NCBI GenBank assembly: GCA_964502145.1 | Contig: CAZCVI010000072.1 | Location: 1-38,945, forward strand | Direction of reading: 5' to 3' | Length of the DNA stretch: 38,945 bases | Source of the DNA: CAZCVI01 sp964502145 | GTDB taxonomy: Bacteria > Acidobacteriota > Aminicenantia > UBA2199 | Shown here: positions 18,277 to 26,289 of the stretch, one piece after another | Layout: each line of letters starts with the position of its first letter | Numbering within the stretch: position 1 is the stretch's first letter | Program-made: the position numbers and the translations under genes | The notes under the pieces: model-generated | The model's input: only the letters and a program-made list of their open reading frames with translations | The model's database searches: none | What the model was told of the DNA's origin: nothing

Positions 18277-18298
18277 GTAGCGGGACGTTGCCTCTACC
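18277..18298 (-). repeat. REP-like palindrome at the broken toxin end
   Basis: On the minus strand it begins GGTAGAGGCAACGTCCCGCT, another diverged member of the GTAGA-type family. It sits exactly where homology to the toxin ends. Confidence 0.45.
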
Positions 18299-18371
18299 AA
18301 TCATGGTCCGTTTCGATTTGACCAGTATACTCCTTTTACATTTCATCGCGATGGATTATTCAGGAAAAAAT

Positions 18372-18400
18372 TTGACTTTAGGTTTTTCTTCTTTTATAAT
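18372..18400 (+). promoter_or_regulatory. Sigma70-type promoter of the DUF4160/DUF2442 pair
   Basis: TTGACT (18372-18377) and a perfect TATAAT (18395-18400) are separated by 17 nt, 54 nt before the ATG at 18455. Confidence 0.75.
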
Positions 18401-18454
18401 GGGTTAGGTGTGCAGTATAGATACCTTGGCAATTGAATACAATGGAGAAAATAA

Positions 18455-18721
18455 ATGCCCACAATTAGCATGTTTTTTGGCATTATCATACGGATGTATT
18501 GCGGAAACTCCGAGCATAATCCACCTCATTTTCATGCCTACTACAATGAGTTCAAGGCTATCGTGGATATCACTAAATGCGAGATTATTGAAGGTAACTT
18601 GCCAAAAAAGCAAGCAAAACTTGCCCTAGCTTGGGCGGAAATTCATGCAGAAGACCTGATGGCTGATTGGCAATTGGCCACAAATGGCGAAACACCTTTT
18701 AAAATAAGCCCATTAAGTTGA
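18455..18721 (+). CDS. DUF4160 protein (putative toxin-antitoxin component)
   Basis: The 88-residue protein matches the DUF4160 pattern: MPTISMFFGIIIRMY at the start, the HNPPHFHAYY box (with three His) at about 21-30, then a strand-helix part with LPKKQAKLALAWAEIHAEDL. DUF4160 genes are typically paired with DUF2442 genes, as here, and are thought to form toxin-antitoxin-like modules whose mechanism is not known to me. GGAGAA precedes the start and the stop is 21 nt before the partner gene. The pair lies between the halves of a broken toxin-antitoxin locus on the other strand. Confidence 0.85.
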   Translation: MPTISMFFGIIIRMYCGNSEHNPPHFHAYYNEFKAIVDITKCEIIEGNLPKKQAKLALAWAEIHAEDLMADWQLATNGETPFKISPLS

Positions 18722-18742
18722 TCATTAAAAAGAGAGGCTATC

Positions 18743-18976
18743 ATGTACCTTGGAGTTAAAGATGTCAAACCTTTGGCAGACTATAAATTATTACTGACTT
18801 TTGAGAACAATGAAGAAAGATATTTTGACATGTTTCCTTTTTTAGATAAAGGCATATTCAGCCAATTAAAGGACATAAAGCTCTTCAATACGGTTCATGT
18901 CTCTTTTGATACTATCGAATGGACAAACGGTGCCGATTTATGCCCTGAAATGCTCTACAATGAAAGCAAGGTATAG
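18743..18976 (+). CDS. DUF2442 protein, partner of DUF4160
   Basis: The 77-residue protein has the DUF2442 layout: KDVKPLADYKLLLTFENNEE (residues 5-24), RYFDMFPFLDKGIFSQL and the ending IEWTNGADLCPEMLY. It likely acts with the DUF4160 protein as a two-gene module. GAGAG lies shortly before the ATG. The last codons and the stop lie inside the antisense Phd/YefM-like remnant (from 18955), so the 3' end may have been supplied by the sequence it landed in. Confidence 0.85.
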   Translation: MYLGVKDVKPLADYKLLLTFENNEERYFDMFPFLDKGIFSQLKDIKLFNTVHVSFDTIEWTNGADLCPEMLYNESKV

Positions 18977-19119
18977 AATTCGCCCCTTTCGATTTCTTCT
19001 TTGGCTTTTTTCAAAGACAGAACGAATTCTTTGTCATTGGATATCTACATGGTTTCCATTACCGAATCCAGCATGTCCTTGTCCATCAGGACAAAATTCT
19101 TGTCCTCTGATGTTACCCA
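18955..19119 (-). pseudogene. Phd/YefM-type antitoxin remnant
   Basis: The minus strand reads VTSEDKNFVLMDKDMLDSVM then ETM, an in-frame TAG, then ISNDKEFVLSLKKAKEEIER and GEFYTLLSL with a stop. This matches the second half of Phd/YefM antitoxins (middle helix, then the Leu/Lys-rich toxin-binding tail ending in a GE motif). The N-terminal DNA-binding half is missing and the TAG interrupts what is left. It is probably the former partner of the toxin remnant at 18192-18272. Confidence 0.55.
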
Positions 19120-19421
19120 AAAATAGACCGCCAACCCATCCAGGGGAAATGTTACTTAAAGAGTTTTTAGAGCCATTGGCAATAAACCGTTCAAGATTAG
19201 CCCTTCATTTGGGGTGGCCGTATGCCAAGGTAAACGAGATTATAAATGGGAAACGCCGCATGTCTGCCGAGGACGCCCTGGCTATAGGAGATGCCTTTGC
19301 GACGGATCCTTTATTTTGGCTAAATCTGCAACGGGATTGGGATATGTGGCACAGTCTCCAGAAACATCACCATGTGCCACCTATTCATCCCTCAACACCA
19401 CAGATTCAAGCGGCATTATAA
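19110..19421 (+). CDS. higA: HigA-family antitoxin without a toxin gene
   Basis: The 103-residue XRE-family DNA-binding protein has the typical HigA opening NRPPTHPGEMLLKEFLEPL, a helix-turn-helix (SRLALHLGWPYAKVNEII), the NGKRRMSAEDALAIGDAF box and the ending FWLNLQRDWDMW. I placed the start at ATG 19110, where HigA homology begins; the frame is open further upstream but that part has no homology and covers the antisense antitoxin remnant. No ribosome binding site is visible and no HigB toxin lies next to it, so it is an orphan and may be poorly expressed. Confidence 0.8.
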   Translation: MLPKNRPPTHPGEMLLKEFLEPLAINRSRLALHLGWPYAKVNEIINGKRRMSAEDALAIGDAFATDPLFWLNLQRDWDMWHSLQKHHHVPPIHPSTPQIQAAL

Positions 19422-19540
19422 CAATCATTTTTCTTCCTCTGCTTGCGCTTGAAAACTTTCAAAAGAAAAAAATTGAAAATCCATGAGATATCATATATAA
19501 TTATTCTATTGGAAAAAAAATAAGAAAAAATGGATAACAC

Positions 19541-19756
19541 ATGGAAGCTGCCAACCTTATAAAAGAGATAATCAAATTGCCCATCATCGAAAGGATGTTA
19601 ATCATTGAGAATGCGATGAAATCCATCAGGGAAGAGTCCACCAAAAGTAGAAGCTTGAAAGAAGGTGCCAAGGCACTTTTTTCAGATTATAAAACCGATA
19701 AAGAACTGCGAACTTTTACTTCATTGGACAGCGAGCCATTCTATGAAGCGGAGTGA
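19541..19756 (+). CDS. Antitoxin of a MazF-type pair
   Basis: The 71-residue acidic protein has an N-terminal helix pair (LIKEIIKLPIIERMLIIENA) and a C-terminal tail ending TSLDSEPFYEAE, like antitoxins that bind MazF toxins through an acidic, aromatic tail. Its 3' end overlaps the toxin gene by 14 nt. No strong ribosome binding site is visible before ATG 19541. The family is assigned mainly from context and the tail. Confidence 0.75.
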   Translation: MEAANLIKEIIKLPIIERMLIIENAMKSIREESTKSRSLKEGAKALFSDYKTDKELRTFTSLDSEPFYEAE

Positions 19757-20081
19757 AATATGGTTAATCAACCTGGAGCCAACAATCGGTGCTGAAATCC
19801 GTAAAAAAAGGCCCGCGATTATTGTAAACGATGATGAGCTAGGTATTTTACCGTTAAGAGTAATCGTCCCAATTACAGATTGGAAAGACAAATACGAAGC
19901 AGCAGAGTGGATGATTAAGATTGAACCCGATGAAGATAATCATTTAAAGAAAACCTCCTCGGCAGATTGTTTTCAAATTCGCTCTTTGTCCGAAGAACGT
20001 CTGATAAAAAAAATCGGCTTTGTCGATGAATTGATCATGCATAAGATCGCGATTGGATTATCAAGAGTATTAATGATTTAG
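19743..20081 (+). CDS. MazF/PemK-family endoribonuclease toxin
   Basis: The 112-residue protein shows the MazF fold motifs: KRSEIWLINLEPTIGAEIRK at the start (where the family has GDIxxVxLxPTxGxE), KRPAIIVN, VIVPIT and SSADCFQIRSLSEERL (the Ser/Thr and Cys region before the last helix). MazF toxins cleave mRNA or tRNA at short sequences. I chose ATG 19743, inside the antitoxin gene, because MazF homology begins there; the frame is open further upstream only as an overlap with the antitoxin gene. Both genes form one coupled unit. Confidence 0.9.
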   Translation: MKRSEIWLINLEPTIGAEIRKKRPAIIVNDDELGILPLRVIVPITDWKDKYEAAEWMIKIEPDEDNHLKKTSSADCFQIRSLSEERLIKKIGFVDELIMHKIAIGLSRVLMI

Positions 20082-20103
20082 CTAATATAAGCACAGCATC
20101 CCG

Positions 20104-20131
20104 GTCATCCCTTAATCCGACGAATCACGGT
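20104..20131 (+). repeat. Right copy of the 28-bp direct repeat, covering the PBP1A gene end
   Basis: It matches 17390-17417 at 26 of 28 positions. The last codons and the stop of the oppositely oriented PBP1A gene lie inside it. A mobile or recombined segment that duplicated a gene 3' end would leave this pattern. The 2.7 kb between the copies holds the pseudogenes and most toxin-antitoxin genes; the nucleotidyltransferase pair lies just outside. No integrase is visible. Confidence 0.75.
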
Positions 20132-22622
20132 CCCTTTGCCCAGGCTCCTCAGGTGTTGTTGGTGGTGCCACTGGTGTTGTTGGCGGCGTTTCTGTTGTCG
20201 CGGGTGGTATTACTGCTGGTTTGGCAGGTGCTTCGCTGTCGTCTCGATCATCACCATAATAATTCTTGATCATCTGGTGATCATTTTCCGTGCAATATTC
20301 CAATGGCTCCGTGCCAACCAGAAAAGCTTCCCGATAGGGATGCAGGCAACCCGGGGCCAATAGTTTTCCCGTGAATTTATCAATTTCTACCCAGACCACA
20401 CCCGGCGGTTTCTTGAATGACGTTGGTTCTGTATTTTTCTCCAGGTATTTTTCCATAAAAGAGATAAACACCGGTAGCGCTGAACGGGCACCTGTTTCTT
20501 CATATCCCAAACTACGGGGTTCATCGTACCCCACCCATACGCCCACGGTGATAGAGGGAGAAAAACCAATGAACCATGCATTGGTATAATCATTGGTGGT
20601 TCCCGTTTTGCCGCCGATAGGTGCTTTTAGAACACGGGCTTTCCACGCGGTGCCATTTCGCACTACACCCTGCATCAAATAGTTCATCACAAAAGCAGTC
20701 TCTTTCTCAATCACGTTCTTCCGTTCGGGGAAATTTTCAATCAACACATTGTTATTATTATCCATTACCTTGCGAATCAAATAGGGATTCACGCGCACGC
20801 CCAGGTTAGGAAACACGGTGTAAGCGGACATCATCTCGCTCAAGCGAACTTCAAAAGCACCCAGAGAAATCGAAATATACGGTTTCAAATCCGCAGTAAT
20901 GCCAAATTGATGGGCATATTTTACGATTGTTTCCGGTTGAATATATTCCGCGATACGGGCAGTTACCACGTTGCGGGATTTTTCAAAGGCCCGACGCAAC
21001 GTCAGCGGCCCCAAATAATCATCTGCGCCGCCGTGGTTACGTGGTTCCCATTTCACACCGGTCCATTTATCGTAATAGGTAAAATATTCATCCTCGATAA
21101 TCGTGGCTGCTGTGTACCCATTTTCAATGGCAGCCGTGTACACAATCGGTTTAAACGTGGAACCGGTTTGTCGTAATGCTTGGGTGGCATTGTTCCATTT
21201 GCTTTTTTCAAAGGAATAGCCCCCTACCATTGCTTTGATTTCCCCAGTTTTGTTATCCACTACCATAACCGCGCCTTGAATTTCTGGTTCTTGTTCCAGA
21301 GAGAGTTTTAACAGGTAATCCGGGTCTTTAAAATCCAATGGTGGTACATTTCTTTTATCTGCATACAGAGTCATGTGTTGTTGCAGTGGTTTAGGGATTT
21401 CCACGATCTTAAAAAGAGCCACGTCGCCTTTGACCAGGATTTTATCCATTGTTTTACGCGTCCATTTGGCATTTTCTGCTGGCATTATGCCGCAATAGTC
21501 GCCGATGCGCACTTCCGCTATTTTATCATCTACCGCCAGAACCACCCCTTCCACGATATTATCGACTTCGATGCGTAATCTTTTCCAGGAGGGCAGGTCG
21601 TCCTTGAGTGGGTCCATTCTGTTGTTGATCATATTAAACAGCGGTGTTTTGGTTCTCCAGCCAATCCGTTTATCCAGGTTTCTAAGGCCCGTGCGCAGCG
21701 ATGTTTCCGCCCATTTCTGGTATTCGCTGTTCAACGTGGTATAAACCAGTAAGCCGCCCGTATACAATCGTTGATCGCCGAATTTTCCTTCGATTGTTTT
21801 GCGTACTTCTTCCACGAAATAGTTGCCGATCTCTTCTTTTTCAGCATCAAACGGTTTTTTCGGTAAGGGTTGTCGAATCGCCTCGTTGTATTGTGTCAAC
21901 GTGATGAATTTCATTTCCAGCATCCGTTCCAACACATAGTTCCGTTTATTCAGGCAGTTATCGGGTTGTTTGAACACATTATATTTGCCATTAGGTGCAG
22001 GCATGATAGTTGGAATCAGAGCGGCTTCGGCCAGATTAATATTTCGTACCGATTTCCCAAAATAGTACCGCGATGCCGCTTCCACACCGTAAACACTGCC
22101 ACCCAGATAAATTTTATTGCAGTAAAAAGTTAGAATTTGATCTTTGGAGTATCGTTTCTCGATTTGGATGGCCATCAACATTTCTTGGAGTTTGCGTTTG
22201 AAGGTAATGTCGCGGTTGAGGAAGAGGTTGAGTGCGAGTTGTTGGGTAATAGAACTGCCGCCGCCCATATTTCTTCGGGCAGCCACGCCCAGAATCGCGC
22301 GAAAAGTGCCGCGAAAATTAATGCCCCAGTGGGAATAGAACTGGTTATCTTCCGAAGCGATAATTGCTTTGATGAGGATTTCCGGGATATCTGCCCGTTC
22401 CACGATGGAGCGTTTTTCAATGGCAAACTCTTTGATGCGTGCGCCGGAGTCATCGTGGAGAATGGTCATTACTTTGGGTTGGATATCTTCTAGCGCTTCG
22501 ATTTGGGGGAATCCTTTTTGGTAGACTAAAACGATTCCGATCAATGCGCCCACCAGGATGGTGATTACGATGCTCAGTAGCAACAGAACGGCTTTAAGGT
22601 GTTTTGCTATAAATTTTTTCAT
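20112..22622 (-). CDS. mrcA: Class A penicillin-binding protein (PBP1A type)
   Basis: The 836-residue bifunctional enzyme polymerises and cross-links peptidoglycan at the inner membrane. A short cytoplasmic start and one membrane segment (about 10-34) lead to the glycosyltransferase domain: EDNQFYSHWG with catalytic Glu91, GGSSITQQL (121-129) and Glu147. The transpeptidase domain has S488-T-F-K491, S549-R-N551 and K672-T-G674. The tail (about 795-836) is rich in Pro/Thr. I chose ATG 22622, where the basic start MKKFIAKHLK begins; an in-frame upstream start would add 11 residues before it. The end overlaps the right 28-bp repeat. Confidence 0.95.
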   Translation of the reverse strand: MKKFIAKHLKAVLLLLSIVITILVGALIGIVLVYQKGFPQIEALEDIQPKVMTILHDDSGARIKEFAIEKRSIVERADIPEILIKAIIASEDNQFYSHWGINFRGTFRAILGVAARRNMGGGSSITQQLALNLFLNRDITFKRKLQEMLMAIQIEKRYSKDQILTFYCNKIYLGGSVYGVEAASRYYFGKSVRNINLAEAALIPTIMPAPNGKYNVFKQPDNCLNKRNYVLERMLEMKFITLTQYNEAIRQPLPKKPFDAEKEEIGNYFVEEVRKTIEGKFGDQRLYTGGLLVYTTLNSEYQKWAETSLRTGLRNLDKRIGWRTKTPLFNMINNRMDPLKDDLPSWKRLRIEVDNIVEGVVLAVDDKIAEVRIGDYCGIMPAENAKWTRKTMDKILVKGDVALFKIVEIPKPLQQHMTLYADKRNVPPLDFKDPDYLLKLSLEQEPEIQGAVMVVDNKTGEIKAMVGGYSFEKSKWNNATQALRQTGSTFKPIVYTAAIENGYTAATIIEDEYFTYYDKWTGVKWEPRNHGGADDYLGPLTLRRAFEKSRNVVTARIAEYIQPETIVKYAHQFGITADLKPYISISLGAFEVRLSEMMSAYTVFPNLGVRVNPYLIRKVMDNNNNVLIENFPERKNVIEKETAFVMNYLMQGVVRNGTAWKARVLKAPIGGKTGTTNDYTNAWFIGFSPSITVGVWVGYDEPRSLGYEETGARSALPVFISFMEKYLEKNTEPTSFKKPPGVVWVEIDKFTGKLLAPGCLHPYREAFLVGTEPLEYCTENDHQMIKNYYGDDRDDSEAPAKPAVIPPATTETPPTTPVAPPTTPEEPGQRDRDSSD

Positions 22623-22764
22623 GGTCCTGCTTATGTCCTTGGTAAAGTATACCACAAATCATGGCTTCAAACAATATATATAATTCCCATATTATTCGCC
22701 GGGGCTTTAATCTGTATCATCATTTTAATCTGAGTAATCTGTGGACTTTTTTTAAAAACATTTC

Positions 22765-22807
22765 AATGGCATTGTAATGTTTTGGCGAATATATTATAAT
22801 GGCATTG
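22765..22807 (+). promoter_or_regulatory. Promoter with two 10-bp operator-like repeats
   Basis: TTGTAA (22772-22777) and TATAAT (22795-22800) are 17 nt apart. The identical AATGGCATTG occurs at 22765-22774, over the -35, and at 22798-22807, over the start site. The copies are 33 bp apart, about three helical turns, so one protein could bind both on the same face. The ATG of the next gene is at 22834. Confidence 0.55.
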
Positions 22808-22833
22808 AAATATTATAAAGAGGCTGGTCAAAT

Positions 22834-24159
22834 ATGGCAGTAAAAGAAGAGTTGTTAAAACGGGTTATTGTGGAACAGCAGGTCTTTCTGCGTACTACGG
22901 GAGAATTGTGGCGCCGGGAATACCAAACGGGAATTACCGCCTCGCTGGAGAATGACCATATCGTTTTTCTAACCGGAGTGAGACGGTCGGGAAAATCCTA
23001 TCTATTAAAAATAGTCAAAGAGATTGTTACCACGCAAAAAGGCCTGGAAGATAAAAATTTCTTGTATATCAACTTCGAAGATGAACGCTTGGCCAATATT
23101 GAAGCCGATGAACTGGCTGGGATTATCGATAATTATTTCCGTTTGTTCTTGCCGGATTTCAATAAAAAGATGGTGCTATTGTTTGATGAAATTCAGCATG
23201 TTCCAGAGTGGCATCGCTGGATAAACCGCTTATTTGAAGAGAAACGGTTCAAAATTTTTATTACTGGTTCCAATGCGTCTTTACTCAAGCAAGAAATTGG
23301 CAGGATGTTGACTGGGCGAAGTGTTTCCATTGAAATATTCCCCTTGTCCTTCCGGGAGTACCTGTATTACTTTAAGAATGTTCCGCTCATAACCGAAAAG
23401 GATTTTTACGATGCGCAGAAACGGGCCGTTATTTTTAATGCGCTTGATTCGTATTTGCAGGTGGGTGGGTTCCCCGAGTATTTGAAAACAGGAAACACCC
23501 AGATATTGCAGGACTATTTTAAAGATATCATTCAAAAGGACATTATTTACCGCTATTCGATACGATATAAAAAAGAACTGAAGGAAATCGCTAAGATTAT
23601 CATCTCTGGGCCGGGCAATGTGCTCTCGTTGAATAATATCGCTTCGGCAGTGGGCTTAAAAAATATCGGGACAGTCAAGAACTATATCGAGTTTTTGCAG
23701 GAAAGTTACTTGGTATTCGGGATTCCGCTCTTCAGCCCCTCGCTCAAAAAACAGATTTACAATCCCAGCAAGTATTATGGTAGTGATCCGGGTTTATTTC
23801 GGGCGGTATCCTTCGGACTCACAGAAAATATGGGGCCACTGCTGGAGAACATCGTTTTTCTTGAATTAAAGCGCAGGTTAAAGGGAGTGGATGAATTATT
23901 CTATTATAAAACCCGCACGGGTAAAGAGATTGATTTTCTGGTGATTCGTAGTGGCCAAATCGATCTTTTCCAGGTATGCTATGATCTGGACGATGAAGCT
24001 ACCCAACAACGTGAAATCCGCGCCGCAGTGGAAGCAGCAAAAGAAATCGGCATCCACGAGGCGACAATTTTAAACGGCAACCTAAAAGACTCTATCCAAC
24101 AGGATGGCATTACTATTACCATTCTCCCTACCCACGAATTCCTGCTTGAGACAACCTGA
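22834..24159 (+). CDS. AAA_14/DUF4143 ATPase
   Basis: The 441-residue protein has the common bacterial and archaeal AAA_14 plus DUF4143 layout: P-loop GVRRSGKS (48-55), Walker B (KMVLLFDEIQ), then a helix-rich part with LDSYLQVGGFPEYL and DIIQKDIIYRY. The C-terminal DUF4143 part has KTRTGKEIDFLV and DLFQVCYDL, a nuclease-like fold with changed acids. The family is widespread and its function unclear. A GAGG sequence lies about 15 nt before ATG 22834. It may be controlled by its own operator-like repeats. Confidence 0.9.
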   Translation: MAVKEELLKRVIVEQQVFLRTTGELWRREYQTGITASLENDHIVFLTGVRRSGKSYLLKIVKEIVTTQKGLEDKNFLYINFEDERLANIEADELAGIIDNYFRLFLPDFNKKMVLLFDEIQHVPEWHRWINRLFEEKRFKIFITGSNASLLKQEIGRMLTGRSVSIEIFPLSFREYLYYFKNVPLITEKDFYDAQKRAVIFNALDSYLQVGGFPEYLKTGNTQILQDYFKDIIQKDIIYRYSIRYKKELKEIAKIIISGPGNVLSLNNIASAVGLKNIGTVKNYIEFLQESYLVFGIPLFSPSLKKQIYNPSKYYGSDPGLFRAVSFGLTENMGPLLENIVFLELKRRLKGVDELFYYKTRTGKEIDFLVIRSGQIDLFQVCYDLDDEATQQREIRAAVEAAKEIGIHEATILNGNLKDSIQQDGITITILPTHEFLLETT

Positions 24160-24171
24160 CAATTCATGCTC

Positions 24172-24225
24172 TTAACACAATATTAACAATTCATTTATTC
24201 TCTATTAACATGAGGCTGGGATAAT
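24172..24225 (+). promoter_or_regulatory. Pho box and -10 of the pst operon
   Basis: TTAACA occurs at 24172, 24183 and 24205, with a degenerate TTTATT at 24194, so four half-sites follow an exact 11-bp period. A -10-like ATAATT begins at 24221, ten nt after the last half-site. This is how PhoB/PhoP-type response regulators bind in place of a -35. It suggests the operon is induced by phosphate limitation. Confidence 0.85.
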
Positions 24226-24259
24226 TAGGCTTACGAAAAAAAAATCCAGGAGGATAAAA

Positions 24260-25090
24260 ATGAAAACATTAATCGTTTTAGTCGTTTCAATGGTTCTGTG
24301 GTTAGGAATATCTCCGTTGCAGGTTCATGCGGCGAAAAAGATTGTCATTGATGGTTCTACCACGGTTGGACCGATTGCAAAAGCTTTTGCAGAGTATTAT
24401 ATGAACATTGAGAAAGGCGTAAATATCACGGTCAGCGAATCAGGTAGCGGCAATGGCGCGAAAAGTCTGATCAACAAGACCTGTGATATTGCCACGATGT
24501 CTCGTTTTATGAAAGATGAAGAGATGTCGGCGGCTCTGGACAAATTAATATTCCCCGTGGCCCACGTGGTGGCTTTAGATGGCTTACCGATCATTGTTCA
24601 CCCTTCCAATCCAGTGACCAATCTGACTGTTGACCAAGTTAAGAATATATACATGGGCAAAATCACCAACTGGAAAGATGTGGGCGGTCCCAATATCAAA
24701 ATTGTACTCATCAGCCGAGACACGAATAGTGGAACCTATGAAACTTTCGAGACATTAATCATGAATAAAGAGAAGATAACCAAGGGTTGCGAGTATGTGG
24801 GTAGCAATGGCGCGGTTCGTGGTCGTGTGCAGAGCACCCCGGCAGCTATCGGTTATGCGGGTCTGGGCTTTGTCGATCACACAGTCAAGGCGCTCAGTAT
24901 CAACGGTGTCATGCCCACCAAGAAATCTGTTAGCAACGGCAAATATCCTGTGGCCAGACCGCTCTACATGTTCACCAATGGCTATCCTAAAATGGGCACG
25001 GATGTCTATCGTTTTGTAACCCTGCACCTGACCAAAAAAGGCCAGGAAATAATTGAAAGTATCGGTTTTGTACCGGTTACCGAGTATTAA
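24260..25090 (+). CDS. pstS: Phosphate ABC transporter, substrate-binding protein
   Basis: The 276-residue periplasmic protein binds phosphate for the Pst transporter. A signal peptide (about 1-24, ending VHA-A) is followed by IDGSTTVGP (31-39), SESGSGNGAKSL and SRDTNSGTYETF, the loops that hold the phosphate, and AAIGYAGLGF. AGGAGG lies before ATG 24260. It is first in the operon, 48 nt before pstC, behind a Pho box. Confidence 0.95.
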   Translation: MKTLIVLVVSMVLWLGISPLQVHAAKKIVIDGSTTVGPIAKAFAEYYMNIEKGVNITVSESGSGNGAKSLINKTCDIATMSRFMKDEEMSAALDKLIFPVAHVVALDGLPIIVHPSNPVTNLTVDQVKNIYMGKITNWKDVGGPNIKIVLISRDTNSGTYETFETLIMNKEKITKGCEYVGSNGAVRGRVQSTPAAIGYAGLGFVDHTVKALSINGVMPTKKSVSNGKYPVARPLYMFTNGYPKMGTDVYRFVTLHLTKKGQEIIESIGFVPVTEY

Positions 25091-25138
25091 AGAACCAGTG
25101 TTTTAGTGCGCATAAACTAAAATATAGGAACAGCGAAC

Positions 25139-26287
25139 ATGAATAACAGCCCCAAAAGCATCCTCATCAGTAAAGGAACCAGCCGGATAAAACGACTGGT
25201 TACCTTTGCGATTGAAAGTTCGCTGTTCCTGGTGACGTCGGTTTCTATGCTGGCGGTTATTTTTATCATCTACTTTATAGCAAAGGATGCGTTACCCTTT
25301 TTTAAACTACGGGGCATCACCGAGTTTTTTACCAGTATCAAGTGGTATCCCTCTGGCTCACCCGCCGAGTTTGGCGTGTTGGCCATTATTTTTGGTAGTA
25401 TGATGGTTACTGTGCTCTCTACTCTTTTTGCCGTGCCAGTCGCTATTTTTTCTGCTGTTAGTTTGAGTGATATTCTGCCTTTTTCCGTGCGCCAAGTAGT
25501 CAAACCCGTGATTGAGATTATAGCCGCGATTCCTTCAGTGGCTTACGGCTTTTTTGCCCTCGTCGTTTTTGCCCCCCTGTTACAACGCAGTGGTGGGCAT
25601 TTACTAGGCGTGGCAGCTTGGCTCCTTGGTTTACCCCTTGGACTTTTGGCCGCTTATGTTGTAAGCGATCTGATTATAGGCAAATTCTTTTCCTTTTTTA
25701 CTGAACCCACCCAAAAAGTATACCGTATCGGTTTTTTTGTGCTCTTAGAAAGCCTGGTGCTTTGGAGCCTCGTTTCCGTGTACCACGGTCTAAACCATCT
25801 GACTATTTCCAGCGGCACCAATGGTTTTAATGTTTCTGTGATTTTGGCGATCATGGCCTTGCCTACCATTGTTAGCGTTTCCGAAGATGCATTGCAAGCC
25901 GTGGGGCGCGAGATGCGGGAAGGTAGTTACGCGCTCGGTGCGACCCGTGCAGAAACATTGATAAAAGTAGTTTTACCCGCAGCTAAATCAGGTATTATCG
26001 CGGCGATTATTCTGGGAGTCATGCGGGCTATCGGGGAAACCATGGTGGTGTGGATGGCTTCGGGCAATGCGGCACAAATTCCCCACCCCTGGTACAATAT
26101 CTTTGAACCTGTCCGCACCCTGACCGCGACTATTGCTGGCGATATGGGCGAGGCCGATCAGGTCACTGGCTCCGCTCGCTTTCATGTGCTGTTTGCCATG
26201 GCTCTCTTTCTGCTGATCTTCTCCTTTATTGGCAATGCCCTCAGCGAATGGTTCGTCAATCGTTCCAAGAAAAAGTGGAGTACTTAA
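25139..26287 (+). CDS. pstC: Phosphate ABC transporter permease PstC
   Basis: The 382-residue protein has about six to eight hydrophobic segments and the binding-protein-dependent permease signature region EGSYALGATRAETLIKVVLP. It is longer than the usual 290-320 residues because of an N-terminal arm and extra loop segments, including the helix around IGFFVLLESLVLWSLVSVY. Together with PstA it forms the membrane channel. The stop lies 2 nt before the pstA start. Confidence 0.92.
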   Translation: MNNSPKSILISKGTSRIKRLVTFAIESSLFLVTSVSMLAVIFIIYFIAKDALPFFKLRGITEFFTSIKWYPSGSPAEFGVLAIIFGSMMVTVLSTLFAVPVAIFSAVSLSDILPFSVRQVVKPVIEIIAAIPSVAYGFFALVVFAPLLQRSGGHLLGVAAWLLGLPLGLLAAYVVSDLIIGKFFSFFTEPTQKVYRIGFFVLLESLVLWSLVSVYHGLNHLTISSGTNGFNVSVILAIMALPTIVSVSEDALQAVGREMREGSYALGATRAETLIKVVLPAAKSGIIAAIILGVMRAIGETMVVWMASGNAAQIPHPWYNIFEPVRTLTATIAGDMGEADQVTGSARFHVLFAMALFLLIFSFIGNALSEWFVNRSKKKWST

Positions 26288-26289
26288 CC

